Under the pieces are notes generated by a model. That model did no database searches, was not told the DNA's origin, and saw only the letters and a program-made list of their open reading frames with translations. Below, piece by piece: positions 1-10,000 of a stretch of 46,558 bases of DNA. The stretch comes from Gammaproteobacteria bacterium. GTDB lineage: Bacteria > Pseudomonadota > Gammaproteobacteria > JABDBA01. The position numbers and the translations under genes are program-made. The DNA lies in the NCBI GenBank assembly GCA_013288885.1, contig JABDBA010000014.1:1-46558 (forward strand), written 5' to 3'. How positions within the stretch are numbered: the stretch's first letter is position 1; each line of letters starts with the position of its first letter.

Positions 1-2
1 AG

Positions 3-101
3 AATGCCATCGGTAATCTTAATAGGCATATAAAAAGAATTAAGAAAGTTATTGTTCAGAAAAAAATTCATGAATTTGAATTAAATAATATACCAAAGTA
101 G
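3..101 (+). CDS. Possible C-terminal end of a gene entering from the left
   Basis: From position 3 to the TAG at 99-101 one forward frame is open for 32 codons, giving a basic, Lys/Ile-rich tail that ends in NNIPK. It stops 3 nt before the end of the convergent helicase gene, which is the packing expected of two real convergent genes. No start lies in the window and the stretch is short and AT-rich, so a chance open frame cannot be excluded. No family is recognised. If real, it would be a neighbour of the defence operon. Confidence 0.3.
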   Translation, partial: NAIGNLNRHIKRIKKVIVQKKIHEFELNNIPK

Positions 102-104
102 AAA

Positions 105-2024
105 TTATTGTAGCAATACCTCTACTTCATGATTGTCGAACCACCCCTGGCTTATTACATAATCACGAACCTTTTCCGGGTTCTCGGAGTATGCTACAAG
201 AGCTAAACTTTTTTCGGCGCGGCTGCATGTCACATAGAAAAGTCTTCGTGTTCGATCTATACTAGTATCTTTGCCAGCCAGCTCATTATCCTTATCAGTT
301 TTTGTTATATCTTTAGCACCAAACAATTTTTCATAAGTAAATAAGAACCCTTTAGCATCAGAATCATCCATTATTACCATTACTCTTGGAAACTCTCGGC
401 CTTTTACTCCTTGATGAGTGTCAAAGTTAGCACGTTGGGTTATATATCTAATATATGGTTCAATTTGAGAAAAAGAAGTTAACAAAAATCTATCCCAAGT
501 ATCTAATTCCTCATTTTCATCTTCTTCTAGTGACAAAACATTATTGACCATTTTTTCCGCAACTGTTCGCTGTTGGTTCTTATTTCTAGCTACGATTGGT
601 TTTAGACTATCTGGAATTTCAAATAATTTTGTCTGGTCAACAACATACAGAACATCAAGAAAACTGGGCTCAGAATCATTTTCCCAAAGGCGCATTAGCT
701 GCTCAATAGCACCTTTGGCTTTTTCAAGTTGAATAGTTTGGCGATCTCCTGCTGCTTTTAAAGTAGCTTTACTTAATAATGGAGAGTTTTTACGGACAAT
801 GGATGTAGCAGTAAAATTATCGCCATTATTTATTGCAGTAACTAGAGGAAGAATCAAGCTCGCAAACAAACGTATACCTGGTAATTTACCATTTAGTAAC
901 CCAGTCCTAAGTTTTTCACTTTTAGACAAAGGCTCATACATTTCAAGAAAGCCCAAACGTTTCGCAGCCATATGGTGTTCTAAGATTAGGGTTTTAACTG
1001 ATTCACTGGGATTAACCCAATCTGGATCACTAGTAACTTCAAGCATTCTTCGAGCAATCTCTTGCTCCGCTTGTAGTCTATCAATACTATGATTAGGCAA
1101 AATATATAGGCGAACAAACCCTTCTTCTTTATCTGTTCTAGTTTTTTGCTCTTGTTCATCTACCGTCGCACGAATTTTATTAATTAACGTAATAACTCGA
1201 CGCGGGCAGCGGTGATTCATTACTTTAGTGGGCTTAACCCAATCGGTTGGCAAGTTTTGTCCGAGATCTATTTTACCGTCGGAATAAATGCGTTGCATAG
1301 TGTCCCCGAACAAACCAAGGATAAAACTTTTTTTTAGCCTGCTTTGTACTTTTAAGAAAGCATCCATAAGACGCTTATTTGTATCCTGGCTTTCGTCTAT
1401 GAGAAGGATAGGAAACTTGCAGGCTAAAATATCTTGCATTAATAATTTATCTGACAGGAAATAAGCCCCTATCTCTATAACTTCACTATGATTTAATGAA
1501 TTAAAACCATGATTATCTCCGTTAGGACTATAGGTAAATCCTCTAATGTTAGCTAATCTAGCGAGGCGCTCAGTTTTTGCAATAATGCTATTATCTCTGT
1601 CAATTGCTGCTTTTGTTCCAGATCTACCTGTCTTTTGTTTTTCTCTAAGTTCTTCAATTTCACGTTGTAAGTTTAAGCTTAACCATTGTTTGATTTCACT
1701 ATTAAAGTTACCAATCAGCGACCAGATAAAACTATGAATAGTCGAAACCTCAACTATAGGGTCAGAATCTAAGCGCTGCTTTATTTCATCACATGCGGCA
1801 TTAGTGTAGGTGATAACACCAATTTTTTGGCTACGCAATCGAAGCTTTAGTCCATTCTCCGCCCTCAAGAAATCTAACGCATTAATTAAAGAACGTGTTT
1901 TCCCAGATCCAGCTCCTGCAAATAAAAAAAAGCTAGAAGGATTTTCTAATTTAAGACAGGTTCGGATCTGTTCATCCACACGATCATCAAAATTATTATC
2001 CGCACTTTCGACTATATGCACCAT
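105..2024 (-). CDS. UvrD/Rep-like superfamily 1 helicase, GajB-like partner of the OLD nuclease
   Basis: A 639-aa protein with a full set of UvrD-type SF1A helicase motifs: Walker A GAGSGKT (residues 37-43), motif Ia near VITYTNAACDE, Ib VSTIHSF, Walker B LLIDESQDT, motif III FGDTMQRIY, motif V HQGVKGREF and motif VI LFYVTCSRAEKS. It should be an ATP-dependent DNA translocase or helicase. The ATG at 2024 follows the stop of the OLD-family gene by 10 nt, with a TAGGGC-type ribosome site, so the two are one operon. OLD nuclease plus UvrD helicase is the gene pair of Gabija (GajA-GajB) and of class 2 OLD systems. Known GajB is about 490 aa, so this one is longer, with extra sequence between the Walker A and Walker B regions. 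A stand-alone repair helicase is less likely given the partner. Confidence 0.85.
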   Translation of the reverse strand: MVHIVESADNNFDDRVDEQIRTCLKLENPSSFFLFAGAGSGKTRSLINALDFLRAENGLKLRLRSQKIGVITYTNAACDEIKQRLDSDPIVEVSTIHSFIWSLIGNFNSEIKQWLSLNLQREIEELREKQKTGRSGTKAAIDRDNSIIAKTERLARLANIRGFTYSPNGDNHGFNSLNHSEVIEIGAYFLSDKLLMQDILACKFPILLIDESQDTNKRLMDAFLKVQSRLKKSFILGLFGDTMQRIYSDGKIDLGQNLPTDWVKPTKVMNHRCPRRVITLINKIRATVDEQEQKTRTDKEEGFVRLYILPNHSIDRLQAEQEIARRMLEVTSDPDWVNPSESVKTLILEHHMAAKRLGFLEMYEPLSKSEKLRTGLLNGKLPGIRLFASLILPLVTAINNGDNFTATSIVRKNSPLLSKATLKAAGDRQTIQLEKAKGAIEQLMRLWENDSEPSFLDVLYVVDQTKLFEIPDSLKPIVARNKNQQRTVAEKMVNNVLSLEEDENEELDTWDRFLLTSFSQIEPYIRYITQRANFDTHQGVKGREFPRVMVIMDDSDAKGFLFTYEKLFGAKDITKTDKDNELAGKDTSIDRTRRLFYVTCSRAEKSLALVAYSENPEKVRDYVISQGWFDNHEVEVLLQ

Positions 2025-2034
2025 TAGATATGCC

Positions 2035-4371
2035 CTACTTATTTTGTCCAGTTATACCAATATCTTGAATTAGATTTTCTTTCTGCTTTTTCTTTATTTT
2101 ATTAAGTAACCAAGTTAACCCTTCGTCGATATAAGTCGGCACTTTAAATATACTCGGTTCGTGCGAACATAGGATATTAAGAGCAAATTCTGCTTTATTA
2201 CCTGTTTGTAATGCTTTAAACATCTTTTGGCCTAAATCTGCGGGATCATTGTGCTCACTAATTGCTGTTCTGAATTTTTTTATCAATCCTGTACCCCCCA
2301 TGTCTTTGAAAATTGTTATATTTTCAAAAACAAAAGCGTCTTCGAATGTATTTGAAAGTGCTTCTACAGCAGGTTCATTTTTGCTAAATTGAATATTTAC
2401 TGGGCATTGATAAGCAACTCGTACTGTAAATGTTGGATCATCATATTCTTTTACCTTTCCTGAGTCAGAGATCGCGAATAAATCATCAATTGATTTTTTG
2501 CGAGGCCACCATTCTTCTAATGTCTTATTTCGTGTTATTAATTCTTGACCCCGTACCGGTTGTTTAGATGAATTATTGTTTTCTGGTTCTGTTGAATCGA
2601 GATCGGTAATAATTAATGTGATTAAACCAAGATGTTCAATAAGAGGTCTTAACCTGTGAGCATGGCTACCACCGATTTCAAGCAACGTGATATAGCTTTT
2701 ATTTAATTCGTCATAATGTTCACGAATAAAATGCGGTACAAGCATTCGTTCAGCGGGACCTTCAACCAAAATGGCAGCATCCGCAAAAAACAAATCACAA
2801 TGTGTTGCTTTTATATATCTTGTAACAAATTGTTTTGTTTTTTCATTTTCGCCAAATACTTCAGTTAAATTTACTACTGTAGAAACCGGAACATCACCTA
2901 TATTCATAGCAGGTTTTCGTCTAAAATAACGAAGTGATGAAAATTCACATTCATGTGCAACTTGGCTTGAATGTGTACTAACTACCAGTTGTGTAGTGAA
3001 GTTTATATCTCCTTCAAGGGCATGGTGGTTTCGTAATACTTGATAGGCTTTTCTAATAAAAACCTGTTGAACTTGTGCATGTAGGTGTGCTTCTGGTTCT
3101 TCAACTAAAACTAAGTGCAGTGGTGGAATGAAAATACTATCATCTGTTTCGGAAGATACTTCACTTCTAGCCTTACCATCTCGCATCCAGCCATCGCGAA
3201 AACTCATCAGTCTGAAAACCATAGAAATTAAGTTCTGGTACCCTAAACCGTTATAGTATTCAGGTAAACATGGGGGATTTATCGAAGCTTCACTACCATG
3301 AGAAATTACCTCATATCTAAGAGCAGAAGAATGATTAAAACTATCCTGCGGTCTAATTTTAGTAGATATATTAAGTTTTGGATCGGTTATTCCCGGATAG
3401 CCTAGATTTTCAAGTTCTCCAAATTTACTCTTAAAACCAGACTTCAGCTTTTCATCAAATTGTTTCTGTGCTTGATAAATGGCTTCTAAAGCATCTATAT
3501 CTGATGCTTCTGGCATTTTGGTAGGATCAATATGTTTGTCGTAATAAGACCGTAATTGTTCTGACAATCTGCCTTTATTGTCATATGTTCCCTCTTCATC
3601 ATAAGATTTAGAGCTAAGATTTGAAAAACCTCGATGCGCATCAATTTTATCAATACGAATCAACCCCTTAAATGGGTTTCCTTCGAGTGGTTCATTTAAT
3701 GATGATAAGGTTTGAGGATAAGCGATTCCGTCTTTAGGCGATCGATACTGAGAGGGATCGAGGATATACGCTCGAACTATAAAAAATTTTTTCAATTTTT
3801 TATCAAGAAATTCAGTCATGCTGGCAGGCCATAAGGAAATTGTATATTCTCCAATATCATTTGTTTGCTCAATGCTTGCCAAAGAATTTTTCGCTGTTTT
3901 TGCGCTTTCGATAGTTGTAATAGCTGCTGCTCGTGCTGCAATATACTCCTTATAAAATTTTTTAATATCTTCAGGTTCAAAACGTAAACGCACTCCAAGT
4001 GGTTCGCCATCCCAGTCTAACGTTGGTAAAAGGTGACAAACGTAATGTATTTCATTTTTTTTTACATGCAACCAAATATCTATAGATGGCAATATACTTT
4101 CCCACTCGGCAAGATCAAGGTTTTCAGCATCACGCAAAATTCCTTGTTGATACCATCTATCGCCTATTCCATTAATTTTTGACCAGTTTGAAAGGGTAAA
4201 ATCATTGATGGTAAAGTAACGTTGATCAATGAGAAAATAATTTAAAGCCACCATCGCGGATGTTTTGCCACTATTATTTGCACCAACAAAAACTGTAGTA
4301 GCTTTAGATAAATCTACTCGAACCGATTTTAATTTCCGAAAATTCTGAATTTCTATATAAGCAATATTCAT
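2035..4371 (-). CDS. OLD-family ATPase with TOPRIM nuclease domain, GajA-like
   Basis: A 778-aa protein. The N-terminus is an SMC/RecF-like ATPase: INFxK-type start, Walker A GANNSGKT (residues 30-37), then a long insertion. The second half of the ATPase carries VLVEEPEAHLHAQ (Walker B) and VVSTHSSQVAHE (H-loop). The C-terminal third is a TOPRIM domain: the glutamate motif AILVEGPAERMLVP, GGSHAHRL, and ITDLDS as the DxD motif. The C-terminus (YIDEGLTWLLNKI) resembles class 2 OLD nucleases. Such proteins are ATP-regulated DNA endonucleases. With the adjacent UvrD helicase it forms a Gabija-like anti-phage module. It is about 200 aa longer than the reference GajA (578 aa). The ATG at 4371 has a good AAGGATAAGGAT ribosome site. 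Base composition is more AT-rich than the housekeeping genes to the right, consistent with horizontal acquisition. Confidence 0.85.
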   Translation of the reverse strand: MNIAYIEIQNFRKLKSVRVDLSKATTVFVGANNSGKTSAMVALNYFLIDQRYFTINDFTLSNWSKINGIGDRWYQQGILRDAENLDLAEWESILPSIDIWLHVKKNEIHYVCHLLPTLDWDGEPLGVRLRFEPEDIKKFYKEYIAARAAAITTIESAKTAKNSLASIEQTNDIGEYTISLWPASMTEFLDKKLKKFFIVRAYILDPSQYRSPKDGIAYPQTLSSLNEPLEGNPFKGLIRIDKIDAHRGFSNLSSKSYDEEGTYDNKGRLSEQLRSYYDKHIDPTKMPEASDIDALEAIYQAQKQFDEKLKSGFKSKFGELENLGYPGITDPKLNISTKIRPQDSFNHSSALRYEVISHGSEASINPPCLPEYYNGLGYQNLISMVFRLMSFRDGWMRDGKARSEVSSETDDSIFIPPLHLVLVEEPEAHLHAQVQQVFIRKAYQVLRNHHALEGDINFTTQLVVSTHSSQVAHECEFSSLRYFRRKPAMNIGDVPVSTVVNLTEVFGENEKTKQFVTRYIKATHCDLFFADAAILVEGPAERMLVPHFIREHYDELNKSYITLLEIGGSHAHRLRPLIEHLGLITLIITDLDSTEPENNNSSKQPVRGQELITRNKTLEEWWPRKKSIDDLFAISDSGKVKEYDDPTFTVRVAYQCPVNIQFSKNEPAVEALSNTFEDAFVFENITIFKDMGGTGLIKKFRTAISEHNDPADLGQKMFKALQTGNKAEFALNILCSHEPSIFKVPTYIDEGLTWLLNKIKKKQKENLIQDIGITGQNK

Positions 4372-4636
4372 TTTATCCTTATCCTTGAGAGCTTATCCCA
4401 ATTTTATTTCCTAGTTCTTCGTATTTTCATAAAGGGGGTACTTGATTTTTCTATTTTCGCATGTAAAAAACCTTCACGCTAACTACAAAAAAAATAACCC
4501 GCCGAGATGCGCATTGTTAAGGGGAGTAGCGGGTTTGGATGCTTATATTTTCCACCCACAACCTCAAAATTGCAATATGCTCGTAATGGTATATTCTTGC
4601 TCATTCGTATGGATTTAGCTCCCTGGTGATCTGAAT

Positions 4637-4666
4637 GGTGGATTACGACCTACGGTCTAATCCACC
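4637..4666. repeat. REP-like palindrome
   Basis: GGTGGATTA (4637-4645) pairs perfectly with TAATCCACC (4658-4666). The 12-nt centre can itself pair (GACC with GGTC). This is the layout of short extragenic palindromes common in gammaproteobacteria. Only this copy with the GGTGGATTA arm is seen in the window. Confidence 0.65.
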
Positions 4667-4681
4667 CTACGGTTGATGGTT

Positions 4682-4810
4682 CCTTTTTTCAAAGCATACC
4701 CTGACCCACAAAAACAGGTAGTAAATAGGGTCAAGCTCGCATAGGAGAGACAAGTAATACCCAGTAGATATTTACCTCATTTATGGGTCAGGGTATGCTT
4801 TGAAAAAAGG
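4682..4810. mobile_element. MITE-like element with 27-bp perfect terminal inverted repeats
   Basis: Positions 4682-4708 and 4784-4810 are exact reverse complements over 27 bp (arm reads CCTTTTTTCAAAGCATACCC and on to CTGACCCA), around a 73-75 nt core with no ORF. Outside the arms the similarity continues after a 5-nt gap: the right flank GGGGGTAAACCA (4809-4820) is the complement of an interrupted TGGTT...CC on the left. The same GGGGGTAAACCA recurs at 29629-29640 beside another TTTTTCAAAGGGGG palindrome. No target-site duplication is obvious. A long transcription-terminating hairpin would look similar, but 27 perfect bp with a 75-nt core suits a non-autonomous element better. Confidence 0.6.
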
Positions 4811-4865
4811 GGGTAAACCACGTATGATAGCTCGAGTCTATTTAATTAATTATGGGGTATGATCC

Positions 4866-5933
4866 ATGCTAAAAACCACTGATGACTTGCGAATTCGGTC
4901 GCTGCACCCGCTGATTTCACCGGCTATTTTGATTGAAGAAATACCCGTCAGCGATAATGCGGCCAGCACCATTACTACGGCGCGCAAAGCGGCGGAGCAC
5001 ATTATCAACCTAAAAGACGACCGTTTATTGGTGATCGTCGGCCCCTGCTCTATCCATGATGTAGATGCCGCGTTGGAATACGGCGAACGGCTTAAACCAC
5101 TGATTAAAAAACATCGCGATGAACTTTGCATCATCATGCGCGTTTATTTTGAAAAACCACGCACCACCGTGGGTTGGAAAGGTCTAATCAACGACCCTTA
5201 CCTCGACAATAGTTTTAAAGTCAACCACGGGCTTAAACTGGCGCGCAAACTCTTACTCGATCTAGCCGAAATGGGCATCCCCAGCGGCACGGAATTTCTC
5301 GATACCATCATCCCACAGTTTATCAGTGATCTTATTGCCTGGGGTGCTATTGGCGCGCGCACAACCGAATGCCAATTGCATCGCGAACTCGCCTCCGGTT
5401 TATCGATGCCAGTGGGTTTTAAAAATGGCACGAACGGCAGCATTCAAATTGCTATCGACGCGATTCTTTCTGCACAACACCCACACTACTTTTTAAGTGT
5501 GACCAAACACGGTATTCCAGCAATTGTTAGTACGCGTGGCAATGATAGTTGTCATGTTATTTTGCGCGGCTCAAATACCAGCACAAATTACGGTGCTGTC
5601 CACATCTTAGAAGTGGAACAAGCGCAACAAGCCGTACATTTGAATAAACGCATCATGATAGATTGCAGCCATGGCAATAGCCAAAAAGATCACAATAAAC
5701 AACCGTTGGTAGCACATGATATTGCCAACCAATTACGCGCTGGTTCACATCATATTGGCGGTGTAATGGTAGAAAGTAATCTGGTCGAAGGTAAACAAGC
5801 GCTCAAAGCAGGCGTAGAGTTAGTTTATGGAAAAAGCATTACCGATGCTTGTATTGGTTGGGATGAAACTGTTGAAGTATTGAGCGAATTAGCTAAAGCC
5901 GTACGCGTGCGCAATAAAAAGGGAAAAAAATGA
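4866..5933 (+). CDS. aroG: 3-deoxy-7-phosphoheptulonate (DAHP) synthase, AroG/AroF/AroH class
   Basis: Catalyses the first step of the shikimate pathway, joining phosphoenolpyruvate and erythrose 4-phosphate. The 355-aa protein matches the class I short (E. coli AroG) type in length and motifs: DDLRI at the N-terminus, GPCSIHD (59-65), MRVYFEKPRT, GWKGLINDP, and the metal ligands Cys61, His269 (DCSHGN), Glu303 (MVESN) and Asp327 (ITDACIGW). The ATG at 4866 is preceded by GGGG at a spacing of about 8. Its last 4 nt overlap the start of pheA, so the two are translationally coupled; sharing an operon with pheA suggests a phenylalanine-linked isoenzyme. Which amino acid inhibits it cannot be read with certainty, so the symbol (aroG versus aroF/aroH) is a family assignment. 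Confidence 0.93.
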   Translation: MLKTTDDLRIRSLHPLISPAILIEEIPVSDNAASTITTARKAAEHIINLKDDRLLVIVGPCSIHDVDAALEYGERLKPLIKKHRDELCIIMRVYFEKPRTTVGWKGLINDPYLDNSFKVNHGLKLARKLLLDLAEMGIPSGTEFLDTIIPQFISDLIAWGAIGARTTECQLHRELASGLSMPVGFKNGTNGSIQIAIDAILSAQHPHYFLSVTKHGIPAIVSTRGNDSCHVILRGSNTSTNYGAVHILEVEQAQQAVHLNKRIMIDCSHGNSQKDHNKQPLVAHDIANQLRAGSHHIGGVMVESNLVEGKQALKAGVELVYGKSITDACIGWDETVEVLSELAKAVRVRNKKGKK

Positions 5934-7006
5934 CTAACAGCTTAGACGATATCAGAAAAAAACTAGATGCTATTAATTTAGAAATTCAAAATTTGCTGAA
6001 TCAACGCGCAGCATTAGCCATCGAAGTGGCACATATTAAACAAACTACCGATACAGATCCCGTCTATTATCGGCCTGAACGCGAAGCACAAATTTTACGC
6101 CAGATAAGAGATCGCAATAGCGGCCCCATGGATGCACAAAGCATGGTAGAAATTTTTAGAGCAATATTAACTGCGTGTTTAGCACTGCAACAAAAAATAA
6201 AAATCGCTTTTTTAGGGCCCAATGGCACATATTCCCATGCCGCCGCTTTAAAACATTTTGGAGCAGCAGTGGATGTTATTCCCACCACAACTATAGCTGA
6301 TGTTTTTCGTGAAGTAGATGCGCAGCAAGCGAATTATGGCGTAGTGCCGATTGAAAACTCCAGCACCGGTATTATTCACCCTACACTTGATGCGTTAATG
6401 ACCTCGCCCTTGCACATTTGTGGCGAAATTATTTTGCCGATTCATCATTATTTTTTACGTTGCAAAAACAGTAACCCCGTAGTAAAACGCATTTATGCGC
6501 ACGTACAATCGTTTGCGCAATGCCAAAATTGGATCAACCAACATCATCCCGATGCTGAAAAAATCCCCGCCAGCAGCAATGCAGCAGGCGCTGAGCTTGC
6601 CTTAAAAGATCCCGATGGTGCAGCAATTGCGGGTGAAAATGCCGCCACTATTTATGATTTGGAAAAAGTAAACCAGCACATTGAAGACAACCCACATAAT
6701 CAAACGCGCTTTTTAGTATTAGGTCGTCAAAAAGTACTAGCCAGTGGGCAAGATAAAACTTCGTTGTTGATTTCAACACCGCATATTCCCGGTGCTTTAA
6801 TTGAATTATTAAAACCGTTTTCGGATGAAGGAGTAAATATAACCCTCATCGAATCACGCCCTTATCAACATCGTAATTGGAGTTATTTATTTTTTATCGA
6901 TATCGAAGGCCATCAAGACGATAAACATGTCAAAAAAGCCTTAGAACAACTCGCCAGCAAACCAATCTTATTAAATATTTTGGGATCGTACCCCAGGGCG
7001 ATCTAG
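5930..7006 (+). CDS. pheA: Bifunctional chorismate mutase / prephenate dehydratase (P-protein)
   Basis: A 358-aa P-protein that converts chorismate to prephenate and then to phenylpyruvate for phenylalanine synthesis. Three domains are visible: an all-helical chorismate mutase (about 1-90, LDDIRKKLDAIN then RAALAIEVAHIK), a prephenate dehydratase (about 95-270, starting IAFLGPNGTYSHAAA, with VVPIENSSTG and the NQTRFLVLG end), and a C-terminal ACT domain (about 280-358) with the phenylalanine-binding signatures GALIELL and ESRP. The ACT domain predicts feedback inhibition by phenylalanine. It starts inside the aroG stop (ATGA overlap). It ends 19 nt before the end of the convergent GDH gene. 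Confidence 0.95.
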   Translation: MTNSLDDIRKKLDAINLEIQNLLNQRAALAIEVAHIKQTTDTDPVYYRPEREAQILRQIRDRNSGPMDAQSMVEIFRAILTACLALQQKIKIAFLGPNGTYSHAAALKHFGAAVDVIPTTTIADVFREVDAQQANYGVVPIENSSTGIIHPTLDALMTSPLHICGEIILPIHHYFLRCKNSNPVVKRIYAHVQSFAQCQNWINQHHPDAEKIPASSNAAGAELALKDPDGAAIAGENAATIYDLEKVNQHIEDNPHNQTRFLVLGRQKVLASGQDKTSLLISTPHIPGALIELLKPFSDEGVNITLIESRPYQHRNWSYLFFIDIEGHQDDKHVKKALEQLASKPILLNILGSYPRAI

Positions 7007-7025
7007 CCCTACTATCTATTTACAC

Positions 7026-10000
7026 TCATTTTGGGGTATGGGTCAGGTTTGCTGCTTTATGGTGCGGCTTGCGTTTTATTCTCTTAAAACGCGCGCGTAC
7101 CAGTTCTACTAGTTCGCGCACAACCACTGAAAGCATCATATATTTAATATCGGTAAATGCGCGCAAATCAGTTAATAACTTCTGCCAGCGGATAAAAAAT
7201 ACTTTGTTTTTAGTGACCCATTTATCTAACAATGCTGTGATGTCTGTTAAATGCTCTACGCCCTGCAAAATACCAATAGAAAGCTTGCGTTGTTGCACAT
7301 CTAAATCATCGCGCATTGCTGAACGTGCTAAGGCATCCCAATTCGTTTCTACTATTTGATTGTTTATTTGCTCACGCAACCAAGAAAACTCTAGATACTC
7401 ACCTAAAGAAAAATAAACCATAGCAAATTCACGTAATGGCAGATTATTTTCAAGCGCCGATTCAACAATATCCAACAACGGATATTGAAATTTCACCGAA
7501 GCCATTTGCATAGCAATATCTTCATGTACGCCAGCGTCACAATACTCTTTAACGATTACTTCCCAACGTTCTTTTTCACTACGCACCAAAAGTTTAGGCA
7601 ACTCAGCAGAAAGCTGAGAAATTCCAGGCGTAAAATGTGCAATAGCATCAGCAATATCTGGTAAATAATCGCGACGGCTACGTAAAAACCAACGTGCGGC
7701 ACGTCTTACTAAACGGCTGATTTGCCAGATCATTTGATATTGGATTTTTGCATCAATATGACGGCACATTTTTTCAATGGTATTAACCAACTCCGGCATT
7801 TTATATATTGCACTGGCGATGGTATAAGCCCGCACAATAGCAGGGATGGTAGCACCAGTTTCAGTTTGCATACGATAAGCGAAAGTAATTCCCATGTCGT
7901 TGACCATGGCATTACTTAACTGTGTTGCCACAATTTCGCGTCGTAGACTATGCAACTCCATTTGCGTGCGATAGCGTTCGCGCAACGGCTTAGGAAAAGC
8001 TAATGCTACCGCTTGCCCTAAATACGGATCTTCCAATAGATCAGAATGTAACAAATGATTTTTAATACTCATTTTAGAATAAGAAAGAATAATCGCAATT
8101 TCTGGGCTGCATAACCCTTTGCCCTGCGCTTTTCTTTCTAATAAAGTTTTATCATCAGGTAAGAATTCTAACGCACGATCTAATTTATCGGTTTGTTCCA
8201 GCTCGGAAATGTAAGCACGATGCAATTCCAATTCTTCTGCCGCACGCCAAATAATTAAATTAATTGCACCGGTTTGACTGTAATTATCATCTAATACTAA
8301 TTCGGCAATTTCATCAGTCATTTCAGCCAATAATTGATTGCGCTGTTTAACCGTCATGTCACCACTCGTAACTACCATGTTTAATAAGATTTTAGAATTT
8401 ACTTCATGATCGGAGCAATCGACGCCGGCAGAATTATCGATAAAATCAGTATAAATAAGCCCATCGTTTAAAGAATATTCGACGCGACCGAGTTGGGTAA
8501 AACCAAGGTTGCCGCCCTCTGCTACCACAGCACTGCGTAATTGATCGCCGTTGACGCGCACCGCATCGTTGGTACGATCACCCACATCGACATGACGTTC
8601 ATTGGTTGCTTTAACATAGGTTCCAATACCACCATTCCATAACAAATCTACTTTTGCAGTTAATATGCAACGTATTAATGCGTTAGGTTCGATAAACTCT
8701 TGATTAAGACCTAATAATTCTTTCACTTCAGGCGAAAGCAAAATAACCTTGGCGCTACGTTTAAAAACACCACCGCCTTTTGAAATGAGGTCGGCATTGT
8801 AATCCTCCCAGGTTGATCGTGGTAAATCAAATAAACGTTGTCGTTCGGCAAAACTCATTTCCGGGTTAGGATTAGGATCTAAAAATATGTGCATATGGTT
8901 GAAAGCAGCTACCAATTTAATATGGCGCGACAACAACATACCATTGCCGAATACATCGCCTGCCATATCGCCAATACCCACTACGGTAAAGTCTTGTGCT
9001 TGCGGATCAATATTCAAGGTGCGGAAATGGCGCTTGACCGATTCCCACGCACCACGTGCTGTTATTCCCATTTTTTTATGGTCATAACCCGCACTGCCGC
9101 CGGAGGCAAATGCATCACCTAACCAAAATTGATAATCGGCCGAGATACTGTTTGCAATATCAGAGAAAGTAGCCGTTCCTTTATCTGCAGCAACCACTAA
9201 ATAAGGATCATCATTATCATAACAAACGGTATTAGCGGGAGGCTGTACATGCCCGAGCAATAAATTGTCAGTGACATCCAATAAACCTCGAATGAATGTT
9301 TGGTAACAAGAAACCACCTCGGCCATAATTACTTCGCGCGTGCCTTCTTCGGGTAAACATTTGGGAACAAACCCACCTTTTGCACCGGCGGGTACGATCA
9401 CTGAATTTTTTACTTGTTGTGCTTTCATTAAGCCGAGCACTTCAGTACGAAAATCTTCGCGCCGATCAGACCAGCGGATACCACCACGCGCAACTTTTGC
9501 GGCACGCAAGTGAATAGCTTCTACTCGTGGTGAATAGACAAACACTTCATACATCGGTCGTGGTAACGGTAAATCAGCAATACGTGCAGGATTTAATTTA
9601 AATGAAAACCATGGTTTTTGTTTTCCTTCGTTGCTGACTTGAAAATAATTGGTGCGGAAAGTAGCACGAACGACTTCTAATAAACGACGTAAAATGCGAT
9701 CTTCATCTAAATTAGCCACTGCATCTAAAGCAATTTGTAATTGTTTTTCAATTTCAGGGATGGCCGATGCCGAAATAGATTGTTTAAGAGGATCAAACCA
9801 GTGCTTAAATAATTGGATGATAAGTTTTGCGATATGTGCATTTTTTGCTAACGTACTTTCAATATAGACTTGGCTAAAAGTAAAACCTACTTGCCGTAAA
9901 TATTTGGCATAAGCACGTAATAAAGCCGCTTCACGCCAAGTCAGTTGTGCACCCATAATGAGGCGATTGAAACCATCGTTTTCGGCAGCACCCTGCCAAA

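Larger units (their letters stand above)
4372..4865. other. Gene-free spacer of 494 nt with palindromes
   Basis: No convincing coding frame. From left to right it holds the leader of the GajA-like gene, a loose 7-bp inverted repeat (AACCCGC at 4496-4502 with GCGGGTT at 4529-4535), a REP-like hairpin at 4637-4666, a MITE-like inverted-repeat element at 4682-4810, and the short leader of the DAHP synthase gene. It marks the border between the AT-rich defence operon and the housekeeping block. Confidence 0.6.

Noticed and set aside
7028..7063. Possible further copy of the MITE-like repeat between pheA and GDH (ATGGGTCAGG shared)
   Set aside because: Only about 10 bp agree and no inverted partner is present.
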